This document shows, piece after piece, positions 38,201 to 48,778 of a stretch of DNA of 64,000 nucleotides (positions within the stretch are counted from its first letter, which is position 1; every line of letters starts with the position of its first letter). The translations under genes and the position numbers were made by a program. Origin of the DNA: Gavia stellata (taxonomy: Eukaryota > Chordata > Aves > Gaviiformes > Gaviidae); NCBI RefSeq assembly GCF_030936135.1, contig NC_082602.1, forward strand, positions 26,849,965-26,913,964, read 5' to 3'. The notes under the pieces were generated by a model. The model saw only the letters and a program-made list of their open reading frames with translations, did not search any database and was not told the origin of the DNA.

Positions 38201-41099
38201 AACCATTCCAGTTAAGGAGTCGTAATGATTAAAAAGCAAAATACAGCTCATTGCTATGAGCACCATAACCATGACACATAATAATAATTTCTTTAGCAGC
38301 ACAAAACAGACATTTTACAACAGGAAATATTTATATGACTGTGCACTTTGGAGATGCTCAAAGAATAAGATATGCTTCAGCACAGAATAGCCAACTTTTG
38401 AAGACTCAGATCATGGCCATTACAAATATCATTTCAAATGGTATGTGTGCTGCTGACACTATAAATAAAACCTAAAAAGTAGATGCAGTACAGATAATAA
38501 GTGAAGAATTCCCATGTGCTGACTTGGTAACATCCCAAACACATCCTGAAGAGCGAGACAAGGCTTCCACTCCCAGGCACATTCTGTTCAGTTTTCTGTC
38601 CTATTATTCTCACTGCTAAAAAAGCCACAGCTGTTTTATATCAGGACACCCAGCGTTCGTGAGCCACCCTGAGGCAAGGACATGACGTAGAGCAGGCACT
38701 GCGAACTCATCCCAAGGTGCATCACTCAGGCTGTCCTCTGCTGACACAGCGCTGTCCTCATTTTCCCTTGGGGTAGAGCGGAGGTGCCTTGCTCTCTTCA
38801 TGGGTTTACACTGGATGGCAATCGAGTATTTCTTATCCTGAGGCGATTAGTTACTGAGGTGTTCTTTCAAAGGAGTGAAGACAAGGCACGGCCCTGCCAA
38901 ACAGCAAGCCAGTTCCTATGACAACTTTCCACTGCAGCCTGGCTGGAGACCGTTAATCCACCTTCCCCAGGCCAAGCAGCTTCTATGCAGTAACGTTACC
39001 TTGGGTCATTACAGACTTCTGCAGGATTCTCACCAGTGGCCGAGCCACAGCAGGTTGCATGCTACTGAACCACCCAGATCCCACAGTACTCCCTAACTGC
39101 AAGTTCCTACAAAAGAATGGGATTGCTGAGTGCGACTGTGTGACCCCGCTTCTGCTGCTTGCCCAAGATTTTCAGGGCAGAGCTGCAGCCAGCCATTCCT
39201 CCTGCACCTCCTTGCAAGTCGTATCTACAATTTCTGTAGGATTCAAAGGTTGCAGAACATCTCAGTTTGTCCTGGAGCACCACAAACCTACTCTGCAGCT
39301 GGCCGGGGGCCCTCCCCAGATAACAGCTCACGCTGCAAGCTAACCACCCACCTATCAGTTTTTAACTGAGCATTATTTTATTAAGCTGAACTGCAAATAA
39401 CATGTATGATGTGAGCAAATAAACCTATCCGCTTTTTCAATAAGCATCAGTTAAAACATCGTCTTTTAATAGCTTGCTTCCCTTCTACTTCAAATGCAAA
39501 AATAGTATACTTGTATATTTTTAAAGGAAATAAAACACTCCTTTCAATGTTTCCCCAAAGAGTACAATACCACAGTGTTTACCAGTAAACACCACGCTAA
39601 GGTTTCTGTTTTTTCAAAAACAAACATTCCCCTGGAAGTTAAAAAAAAGTCTAGGATAAATATTTCTAGTGATTTTAGGAAGGGTCTATTAACTTTCAAT
39701 TCCAGCTATAGTAGGAATCAAACATGACAAGGAGTAACAAATAAAGGGGGCTTTACTATTATTATTATTAAAGATTGCCTACAAACTGGAAATTTGCCTG
39801 GGAAAATTTCAACTTGCATCCGATTTTTGCTAGCGTATAACACTAATGCTACCAATGCAAATAAACTAACAGGCTGTTAATTTCAAACCTCAGCTGAAAA
39901 CGTTTCTCCCATTCTTACAATTTTTCTCCCCATTTATCTCTGCAATTGTACTTAGTTCAATGGAGCATTTTAAACGTAATTCGGTGGTGCATTTTGCCAT
40001 ACAATTTGTTTGAATGACGCTATACAGAGTAAAGGTTGTATTGTACTATATAATGAAACTACGTCTAATGCTTGAACAAACCCCAACTGCTGTTAATCAA
40101 ACCAGCAAGTTCCTGAATGATCTTCCGGACTCCAGACTAATAGCAATAGATTATTTTAAATAGCAGTTCTACTCTAAAATACGTTTAGGTTGACATGGGC
40201 TGACAAGGACTGTGACAGACTTCCAGAGCTAAGCGGATTGGTTTGCAAGTAAAACACCAGGGTTTTTCCTCACTGCCGGAACTACAAATTCAGCACATGA
40301 ACCGAAGATCAAAATGCAGGTTTGAGTTTTGTTTCTGGTTTTCAGTAAAACCACGTAGCACCTGAAAGGACCTGAAAATCTTCATATTTTCGATTTATTC
40401 AGTAGTGACAAACAGGCATATGGATCAGTACAATATATTTCAGTCAGTGGCAAGGCGTTATTCTAAACTGACACAGGGGACCATTTGCATAGGTAAGAGG
40501 AGGACATTTCTAAGTGACTACGTAGAGAGCATTTTGCAATCTTTGGCGCTCAAATGGTAAATCGTCCAGAGCAAAAAAAAAAAAAAAAATCTTTTAAAAC
40601 ATAAGTGATTATGCCTTGGGAGGAATGTTCTCAAGACCACGTTGGAGACGATCCTTAGTATCCAGCTTGGCAGCCTTTAGAAACACTAGCAAGGGAATAA
40701 ACTTGAGAGTTTCATAATCCCAGTGGTTCCAGGAATTTTCAAAACTGCCTGTGCTACAAGAAACAGTACTGCCCTATTAAGTCATCTAGTCTATCAGAAA
40801 CCAATGTAGGTTTGTTTTCGCCATACATTTTGCAACATTATTTTTGGCACAAAAGGAGGGATTAAAAAAAAAAAAAAGCATAAGCAAGATGTGAGCAAAG
40901 CAGTTTTGCGTTGGTTTTTTTTATTATTTTATTTATTTATTCGGTGCCTCACTCCTGCCTTTAGGTTATCAGCTCAAGCCTGATACAGCGGGATTGCCAA
41001 GAGCAACTCAAACGAAACAGAGCAGTGACAATGAACCCTCGCTCTGATGCAAGGCTGTCCGGAAAGTATTCTGCCCAGCGCCGGGATCAGGCTTTCCTC

Positions 41100-42260
41100 A
41101 GCGAAGAGGATCGCCTCTACCCCGCTCCCCACCCGGGGTGGCGGCTACCCCGGGGGCAAGCTGCGAGCTGGAAGGTGCCGGCGGGACCCCTCCGGTCCAC
41201 GTGGGACGGAAGGCGGAAACGAACACACCGGGTGCTGCCCCCAAACCTCAGAAACACCTTCCCGAGAGCTGCTTCTCCTCACGCTGCACCTCGGACGGCA
41301 GAGGGGGCAGAGCGCTCCCGCGCCGGGGCGGCAGGCAAACAGCCACCCTGCCCCAGGGAGGGGGGCAGCTCCGGGACGCACCGCGCCGGCCACAGAGCGG
41401 GGGCAGCCTGCGGCTGGGAGCGGGCAGCTGCGGGCCCTGCCTGGGGGCGCAGAGGAGAGGGGAAGGGCTGGGGGTTCACCCCGCCGGGGAGGGGAGAGGG
41501 GGTCCGTACGGGATGGGGTGAGGTAACCTGGGGGCCGCCCTGCTTGGGACGGGATGGGGTTCCCGAGAGACACGGCGGCCGGGCAGGGGAGGGCGACAGC
41601 CGGGCCCCGGGCAAGCGGCGGAGCCGGCAGGCGCTGCCTCCGAGGGGATCCCCTCACCGGCAGAAGGGGAAGTGCGGCCGGCGGGCACCCGGGCTCCACT
41701 CACTGCCCCACCCCTCCTCAGCCCCGGCCGCGACGGCGGACAGACCCCCGCTCTTCCCGGGGTGCGCGCCTGAGGGGAGCGGGGAGGGGGCGCTCCCCCC
41801 CCACCCCACAACGGTCCCCGCCACGCGCCCGGGGCGCGCACGCGCACCCGCACGCGCGCACTGCCCCCGCGCGCCCGGCCCGCTCTCACCTCCTGCCGCG
41901 CTCGGAAGAACTACCCCGCACAACTGCCGCAGCGCCGTGGCGGCTGCATTGCGCAGGCGCGGCCCGCGCCCCGCCCCTCCCGGCGTCAGGGACCGGGGAG
42001 AATGTGCGAGCCCGGCGCTCAGACGCAGAGCAGCGGTGGCAGGGAGCGGCCGCAATGTGCCAGCCGGCGGAGCAGCCGCACAGACACCCCCCACCACCCC
42101 AGCCCCCCCAACAACCTCCCCAGGGCCTGGCATCGCTCCGGCCAAAACCTTTGGGGCTGCACCTCCCCCGGCCCTGCACCCCCCGACCCTGCACTCCCGG
42201 CCTGTCTGAGCCCCCCCAGTTCTGTCAGCCGGCCTCAGTGCCGCTGCAGGCCATGCTGGC
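41100..42260. other. CpG island 1 (NT5C2 promoter)
   Basis: Dense CpG dinucleotides and high GC across about 1.1 kb, sharply different from the AT-rich introns to the left. The NT5C2 exon 1 donor and NRF1/GC-box motifs lie in its right half. Long open frames on both strands here follow from the low density of stop codons in GC-rich DNA and have no protein-like features. Boundaries are by eye. Confidence 0.8.
41891..41985 (-). promoter_or_regulatory. NT5C2: NT5C2 core promoter and non-coding exon 1 (CpG island)
   Basis: On the minus strand a strong splice donor, GGAG|GTGAGA, sits at 41,890/41,889, marking the end of a GC-rich non-coding exon 1. Just upstream of the likely exon are an NRF1-type palindrome (tgcgcaggcgcg, 41,950-41,961) and a GC box (ccccgcccctcc, about 41,969-41,980). 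There is no TATA box, as expected of a broadly expressed housekeeping-type gene. The transcription start is not visible directly; I infer it to lie around 41,920-41,970. The exon carries no supported coding sequence; translation begins in exon 2. Confidence 0.7.
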
Positions 42261-44690
42261 CGAAGGAGCCAGAGCTTTCGCTAAAGTAACGCAATTCATT
42301 ATTGATTTTTTGGGGGAGTGCTTTTGTAGCGCCGGCTGGGGCCAGGGGGGCCGGGCTGCGTGCTATCCACCGTGGGAAGGGTGGCGAGGAGGTCCCGGGG
42401 AGCAGCTGTGGGTGGCATGGAGGGTGGTGGCTGGGCCCGGGGGACAGTGGACATGGCGGCAGGAGGCGGTGGGTCCTGGCTGCCCGTCCCGAGCAAAGGT
42501 CCACTGCCGCCACCGAGCACGGGCCTGCACCCATCACACCTGCGGGCATGGCGGTCCGGGCTGGAAAGGCTCAGGGGATTGTTGTGGAGCGCAAAAAGTA
42601 CCCATTGGCCTATTCCCAGTTGTACAACACTGGGCCAGCAATGCCCCAGAAAGTGCCGGGCAAAAAAACCCCCCTGGCAAAACGAGCCTCCCTTTTTCTG
42701 CCTGTTTCTCCTGACCCTGGGGGCCTGGAAAAGGCCGCAGCCCCAGCGGGGTCTTGGCCACTTCGGGATGGTCCCCTCTAGCGACAAGGCTGACGGCAGC
42801 CGTCCACCTGCCCCAGCTCACCCCGGGCCCACGCGGCTCTGCCAAACCGCTGGCACCTGGGTCCGGTCTCCCTTCCCACGCCTCGGGTGGAGTGCCTCCC
42901 CTCCTCCAGCAGTGGCTTTTCCAGCCCCACCACTGTGGTGCTTCCTTTATCTCCCCAAGGACGCTTCCCTCCGCTTTCCCTATCGCCCTCTGCTCTGCTC
43001 CGGCGATAAGGCACTGCCACCACCCTCCGCGGCACTGGGACACACCGCCGGGCAGGGTTTTGCTGACTCGGGCACACCTGGCCCATCGCGGCTCTCTGAG
43101 CTCTGCGAGCCTTGGTCCATCACCTCGCCAAGGGGAAGCATCCAATGGCAACAGCCTTTAACACGTGTTGTTAATTCTGGTTAAAGCAAAGCCCGTTTTT
43201 GGTGCCGAGCCCACGGCGGGGTGGTGTTACCTGCCTGGGAAGCTCAGCCTGCACCTCCCAATGCCCTAGGACATCTCATGGCACCTGCGCCGGGCACCCG
43301 AGCGAGGGGTTTCACTCGGAGATGCATCCCCCTGTATTCAGGAGCTCATTTCCAGGCATCCTCATGGCAGAGCCCATCCTGGGGTGTCCGTCTGTCTGTC
43401 TGTGCATCCTTCCAACACATAACCCCAGAAGATGCACTGAAGCCAACAAGGATGACTAAAAGTGCGAAATGGCTTTTCTATGAAGGAAAATTAAATGGAC
43501 AAAAATCCTTCAGCCTAAGAAAGAGACTGAGGTGGGTAAGGCAGAGGTCTGCAAAATCCTGCATGGGGAGGTGGCGGGGAAGGAACCATGTCCCAGCTCT
43601 TCCACTATGTCCCACAAGCCAGGGCATGGAACGAAAGTAGCTGGCAGTGACTCTGAAGTGCAAACAAAGATGATGTTTTTTCATATGGAGCATTATCAAA
43701 CTGTGGATTACAGAACACGGTGGCATCCAGGACGTGAACTTGCACTGATTAGATAAGGGCCAGCAAACACAGGGATGTGACTGCTGCCCGGGGAGCCCCA
43801 GAGCCGCAGACAGCCAGAACCAGGGGAATTATATCAGGGAAGCATAAATCTGCCACTGTTAGAAACAAAGTCCTGATTTAGAGGAACCCAGTACAGCCAT
43901 TTTCCTATTTTTATTAGTGCTTTTGTGTGTGTGAAATTCAGCAGATACGTCCTTCTTTCCTATATATGTGTTCATCACTTACATATGTTTTCTCCATGAT
44001 TTTGCTGCCCTTACCCACAGAGCTCTCCCTCCCGCAGGGGGTCAAGCCCACCTGTGCCACGGGGAATCTGGCAACTGCCTCACAGGAGACGCTTGGATCT
44101 ACCTTTTTCCCACTGCCAGGACGCATTTCCCTCTCCCGCGGCTGCCGTGGTGAAGCTCGGTGGCGGAACACCTACCCAGAGCTTTAGTTTAATGGACCGT
44201 GCTGGAAATTGGCCGGAAGGTGTGTGTCCCATTGCTGTGTGTGCACAGCTCAGAGGACGGCTTTTTCCTCTGAATCATAGGCCCAGGCAGATTGCAGCTT
44301 GGGAGATAAATTGTTTAACAAGCCCCATCAGCAGGCAGCTGTTGTGCAGAAAGGATCACGGAGTTTTAAGGACTCCTCCCGCTATCTCACAGGCATTGAT
44401 TTTTGAAGCAATTGGGAGGTATGGAAAGGTCCTGGGCAACCCACTGGGTTTCAGTAGTGCAATTCTTAGCTATGGGACTCTTTTTCTTTGTTTTTCTGCC
44501 TGTTTTCTGGCCTGATAAATATCCGCCTGTGGCCACATGTGTGTGTCCCAACAGAGATCCATGTGTTACTCAGGCATCAAGGCTTCCTGAGGCTGAACGC
44601 AGCCCAGGCACTGCCCTGGTTTCAGTTTGTGCCCACTTCCAGCTTGCTGTCTCATTTCAGGTCTGACATGCTGGCATGCCTCCAGCCTGA

Positions 44691-44857
44691 AAATAGGATA
44701 GGATAGGATAGGATGGGATGGGATGGGATGGGATGGGATGGGATGGGATGGGATGGGATAGCATAGCATAGCATAGCATAGCATAGAATAGAGTTGTATT
44801 GAATTGAATTTAATTGAATTGAATTGAACTGAATTTGGGGAATTTGGGGGAATTTTG
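44691..44857. repeat. Compound pentanucleotide satellite
   Basis: A run of five-base units that change stepwise: GGATA x3 (44,696-44,710), GGATG x9 (44,711-44,755), GGATA x1, GCATA x5 (44,761-44,785), GAATA x1, then TTGAA-type units (about 44,799-44,834) and two GGGGAATTT-like units. On the minus strand it gives a repetitive Ser-His-Pro-Ile-Pro frame that is not a gene. Confidence 0.97.
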
Positions 44858-46966
44858 GGTCTGGGTCTTTCAAGGACTTTCTTCCAGCCTGCCAGGACAT
44901 GGCTCCTTCTCCAGGACGTGGCCACACTGCAGCTCTCCCTCTGACTGGGAGGGCTGTACAGGTTTGTTGGCCAAGTCAGCCCCTGAGAGCTGGGTCAGGG
45001 GCTCAAGGGGCTCACAAAGGAATTGCACTTGGGTGCCAACCACCTGTGATGGGAGTCCTGCTGCAGCTGCCTGGAACACAGGAGCACCCCCAGAACTGGC
45101 AGCTCATGCTGAGCTGGATCCCAGGGTCTCAGCCACCCTTTGCTCCTCTGAAAGGAGCAGCCCTCCAGCAAATTGGAGCCACATCCTTGTTCTGCAGGAC
45201 AGCAGCTCTTACTATCATTTATTGACTCCAATTCCTCGTGCTCATTAAGCTACAAGGTCCAGCAGTCACACCAGCAACTGGCTCAGGTCCCACCTGTTTC
45301 ATGCAGTCTCCTTCCCTCTGTGTAGAAAGACTCCAGAACACCTCAACCCACTGGGAGGCAAAGGGATTCAATCCCAGGGTCTTTACCCATGGACATCAGT
45401 AGTCCCTGCAGAGACCCTTGCATTTCTTCTGCTGGAGGAGACTGTGACACTCCTAACTCCACTGTAAGACTACACAGGTGTGGCAGTGCTAAAACAGCAC
45501 AAGTGAGGAGGCCAGGATAGAACCACAGCAGCCTTTGCCATCAGTAATAAGCATCAGAGCAAAGTCATCAAAACGATGCCACACACATAACTAAGCAGAG
45601 CTGGTAGCCTCTCAGTTATTTCATCAGTTATTGCCAGTAGCAGAAAACTGACTTAGGATATTGTAATGCAAAGCAATGGATGTTGAGGAAGTGGTAAAAT
45701 GCACTTGTGTGTGAGGAGTATGTGAAAGACCTGAAAAAAACCCCAAACCAAGGAGAGGATTTCTGCATCAGCAGTGGGAGCCAGGCAGCCTGGGCCAGGC
45801 AGGTGTCGTGCTCCAGGGCCGAGGCGGCTGGCAGACCCAGTGTGGGCTCAGGCTGTCTGCCTGGCCTGCTCTGCCACCAAAACGTAAGCTACTCAGACAA
45901 TCCAAATGTTGTAGCCTCGCAGTCACTGACCTAAAACGGGCTTCAGGAAAACTGAGTCCTTCCAGGAAAACTACCTGTGAGCAGATCTGAGTCCTGGAAA
46001 AACAAGGCACAAGCAGGTCTCTTGCCTGAGTGTGTGCATAGCTCCTGTCTCTTTCCTTTGTCTCCGCTGACTGACACTCCTCATTCCTCCTATGCCCTAT
46101 GGGACAGACGGACAGGACTAAGGTGGAGTATATACATCTGTGTGTTGGTCCCATCACCAATCCCTGACTGCAGGCCTAGGACCAGCCTGCTCGCTCAGTG
46201 GGGCAGTGCTCCACCTTGGGCTGGGCTCACCTCACTCCCAAGTGAAAGGGATGTTTTCCCCATGGGGTTTCTGCCCCAGGCAGTGACCTAAGCATGGCTG
46301 CAGAGACATGGGCTCCTGTGCACTCCAGCCAGGGTTGCTGCCATGCTTGCAGGGCCTCCTCCAGAGCCACTGTTACGATTAACTTCTGATCCCAAGGGAA
46401 CATGAATCCCAGCACCATTGCTCCCCCTTTGGCTGGTCTCTTTGAAACAACAACAGCTCTTTTGGAAGTCACAGCTCCCTCCAGTGCCAGCTCTGGCTTG
46501 CCCGTCCTCCCTGCTCATCTGCTGGACCTCCCTCTTTCTGTCCCCACGTCACCTGTGAAGAAAAACGGGGGCAATTGGAGTAGAGGAACTGGGCATCAGT
46601 GCAGAGCTCAGTGTCACAGAAATGTACAGCAAGAGGCAGGATCTGGTTGCACATTTCACCACGTTTCTCACACCTGGATCACAGTTATTTTAAGCTGTTT
46701 TTTCATCTCATAGCCACATTTTGTGCTGCTATTCCCGGAGACCAGTCACTTCCTGCTGATCTCTTGGCAGGTCCTGTCATGGGATGCCGTGTTCCTGGGC
46801 ACAGTGCTTGGCCTGGAGGTGAGGTGTGTGTGTCCCCTCCCCATCAGCTCTGCAGCCCTGGGTACTCCCAGCAAACCCCTGCCAGTGGGAAGGCCCAGCA
46901 CGCTTGCATGGACGGGAGAGAAACTCAAGTGGCTCTTCCTGGCAAAAATTCCGCAGGCAAAATCCT

Positions 46967-47001
46967 CCCCCCGCCCCCCCCCCCACCCCCCCCCCCCCCC
47001 C
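46967..47001. repeat. Poly-C (poly-G) tract
   Basis: 35 bases that are all C except one G (46,973) and one A (46,985), with a final uninterrupted run of 16 C. The minus strand is therefore a long G-run with clear G-quadruplex potential. It lies about 840 bp upstream of the INA start codon. Confidence 0.95.
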
Positions 47002-47275
47002 GTGCGTGTCCCCTGCAGCATGGCTGGACCAACGATGAGTCTCTGTCCTGGGCACCCACTCCTCCAGGCTTGTCCCCACCTCTGCACCCCCCCTGCACTC
47101 CAACCACTTGCTGCCACATCCTGTGGACACCCCATGCTGCCATAGGCACCCTGGTCGCCACCAGAGGAGAGGGGCTGGGACCAGCCCCTGGGACACCTTC
47201 ACCCCAGGCACAGGTGCACAGCATGGGTTCCCTTGAGCATCGGCAGGGACAGCTGGGGATACCCCAGCAGGAGTG

Positions 47276-47600
47276 AGATGTGTGTGTCTGTGTGTCTGTC
47301 TGCCTCTTCTGCATGACTCTGTCTCTCCACCTGCCCATTGCTGCCTGCTTCCTTTTGTGTTTCTGCCTCTCCTTGCCTGTGCCTCTGTGTGTGTCTCTCT
47401 TGCACATCTGCTTGTCCCTTTGTCTGTGTGGCTCTGAGCACGTGGGTGTGTGCGTCTTACTGTGAATGTGCCTGTCCCTTTCCGCGTGCCTGTGCGTCCG
47501 TCTGTCTCTTGTCATGACCTTGTCCATCTGCCCCGTATATTTGCGTGCTCTCTGTGTGTTCGTGTGCATGTGTCCGTCCGTCCCTACACATACACATCCA
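47276..47600. repeat. GT/CT-rich low-complexity region upstream of INA
   Basis: About 320 bp dominated by tgtgtctgtctg-like units with few adenines on the plus strand, ending where the CpG island starts. The open frames across it (Cys/Val/Ser-rich on the plus strand, Arg/Gln/Thr/His-rich on the minus) are composition artefacts. Confidence 0.85.
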
Positions 47601-47637
47601 TCTGTCCCGCCCCGTGCCCCGCCCGCCGCCACAGCCC

Positions 47638-47665
47638 TTCAGCACCGCGGCGCACGGACAGCTCC
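47638..47665 (+). promoter_or_regulatory. Candidate REST/NRSF RE1 site with expanded spacing
   Basis: A perfect left half-site TTCAGCACC (47,638-47,646) is followed after 9 bases by a near-perfect right half-site GGACAGCTCC (47,656-47,665; canonical right half GGACAGCGCC). The canonical RE1 has 2 bases between these blocks; REST also binds a class with about 7-9 extra-spaced halves. The site is about 180-205 bp upstream of the INA start codon. REST silences neuronal genes in non-neuronal cells, which fits a neuron-specific filament gene. Binding itself is inferred. Confidence 0.6.
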
Positions 47666-47696
47666 CGTCGCCTCCTGCCGCGGCAGCCCCGGGGAC

Positions 47697-47732
47697 GCTC
47701 CGCGCACCGCTCCGCGCACCGCTCCGCGCTCC
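47697..47732. repeat. 12-bp tandem repeat x3 in INA promoter
   Basis: Two exact copies of gctccgcgcacc (47,697-47,708 and 47,709-47,720) are followed by a third with one change (gctccgcgctcc, 47,721-47,732). The repeat lies between the RE1-like site and the TATA-like element. Confidence 0.9.
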
Positions 47733-47788
47733 GCGCCCCCTCCCCGCCGGAGCGCTCCGCCCTGCGCCCCGCTCCGCACCGCGCCGCG

Positions 47789-47842
47789 CCCCGCCCCGCC
47801 GTACATAAGCGCCGTCGCCGCCGCCGCCGCTCCTTCGCCGCC
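47789..47842 (+). promoter_or_regulatory. INA: INA core promoter: GC box, TATA-like element, CCG repeat
   Basis: A GC box (ccccgccccgcc, 47,789-47,800) is followed directly by a TATA-like tacataag (47,802-47,809) and a CCG-repeat stretch (47,811-47,829) that ends in a perfect Kozak gccgccATG. If the TATA-like element set the start site at the usual 25-30 bases, the 5' UTR would be only about 5-12 bases. Initiation further upstream from the GC-rich region is therefore at least as likely. Confidence 0.5.
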
Positions 47843-48778
47843 ATGAGCTACAGCGCGGAGCCGGCGGCGCTGGCCGCCTCCTATCGCCACCTCCTCGCGG
47901 AGGCCCCGCGGCGCCCCGAGGGGGCGGCGGGCCGGCGGGCGCGCCCGGGCGCCGAGCCGGGGCGGGAGCGCAGCGCCGAGCCGCGGCGGGCGCGGGCCAG
48001 CGAGAAGGAGCAGCTGCGGGGCCTCAACGAGCGCTTCGCCGGCTACATCGAGCGGGTGCGGGCGCTGGAGGAGCGGAACCGGGCGCTGGCGGCGGAGCTG
48101 GCGGCGCTGCGGCAGCAGTCGGCCGAGCCGCGCCGGCTGGGCCAGCTGCTGGGCGGGGAGCTGCGCGCCCTGCGCGCCCGCCTGGAGGAGGCGCACGGGG
48201 AGCGGGCGCAGGCGGCGCTGGAGCGGGCGCGCCTGGCCGAGGAGACGCAGCGGCTGCGGGCGCGCTGCGAGGAGGAGGCGCGGGGCCGCGCCGAGGCGGA
48301 GCAGGCGCTGCGCTCCCGGCAGCAGGCGGCCGAGGGGGCCGCCCGCGCCCGCGCCGACCTGGAGCGGCGGGCGGCGGCCCTGCGGGAGGAGCTGGCGGCG
48401 CTGCGCAGCGCCCACGCCGAGCAGCTGGCCCAGCTGGGCGCCGCGCTCCGCGCCGCCGCGCCGCCGGCCCCGGCCCCGGCGGGGCGGCCCGACCTGGCGG
48501 CGGCGCTGCGGGAGCTGCGCGCCCAGTACGAGGCGCTGGCGGCCCGCAACCTGCAGGCGGCCGAGGACTGGTACCGCGCCCGCTGCGCCCGCCTCCACGA
48601 GCGGGCGGCCCGCAGCCAGGAGGCCGTCCGCGCCAGCCGCCGGGAGGCCGGCGAGTGCCGCCGCCAGCTCCAGGCCCGCCTGGCGGAGATGGAGAGCCTG
48701 CGCGGCGCCCACCAGTCCCTGGAGAGGCAGCTGCAGGAGCTGGAGGAGCGGCACAGCGCCGAGGCCGCCGGCCTGCAG
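47843..48778 (+). CDS. INA: INA exon 1: head, coil 1 and most of coil 2
   Basis: 936 bases, 312 codons, ending in phase 0 at CAG|GTGAGC. The start ATG is in a perfect gccgccATG context; the frame is open further upstream, but that part is low-complexity promoter sequence. Residues 1-52 form a short head rich in Ala, Arg and Pro rather than the Ser-rich head of mammalian INA. From [13 protein letters not shown] (53-65) the rod begins. A Pro/Ala linker (PPAPAPAG, 207-214) precedes [15 protein letters not shown] (216-230), equivalent to the coil 2 start in INA. Helix continues to [13 protein letters not shown]. Only one lysine (residue 55) occurs among the 312 residues; arginine is used almost everywhere a basic residue is expected. 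Confidence 0.96.

Larger units (their letters stand above)
41986..47590. other. NT5C2-INA divergent intergenic interval
   Basis: About 5.6 kb between the two promoters, transcribed outward on both sides. The left part is GC-rich with many short overlapping open frames that lack any domain. The middle (43.4-46.7 kb) has ordinary base composition. Satellites and low-complexity tracts lie at 44,691-44,857, 46,967-47,001 and 47,276-47,600. No additional gene is supported; a promoter-antisense RNA from either CpG island is possible but not visible. Confidence 0.75.

Noticed and set aside
41025-42714. Long plus-strand open frames (394 and 386 codons) in the first CpG island, with overlapping minus-strand frames.
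   Set aside because: They are Pro/Arg/Gly/Ala-rich on every frame, lack domains and overlap the NT5C2 promoter; GC-rich DNA simply has few stop codons.
44566-44927. Minus-strand frame with Ser-His-Pro-Ile-Pro repeats.
   Set aside because: It is a translation of the pentanucleotide satellite, not a protein gene.
47450-47842. In-frame upstream ATG extension of INA.
   Set aside because: The peptide is Cys/Val/Arg low-complexity encoded by the GT-rich tract and promoter; the ATG at 47,843 has a perfect Kozak context and begins the family-like protein.
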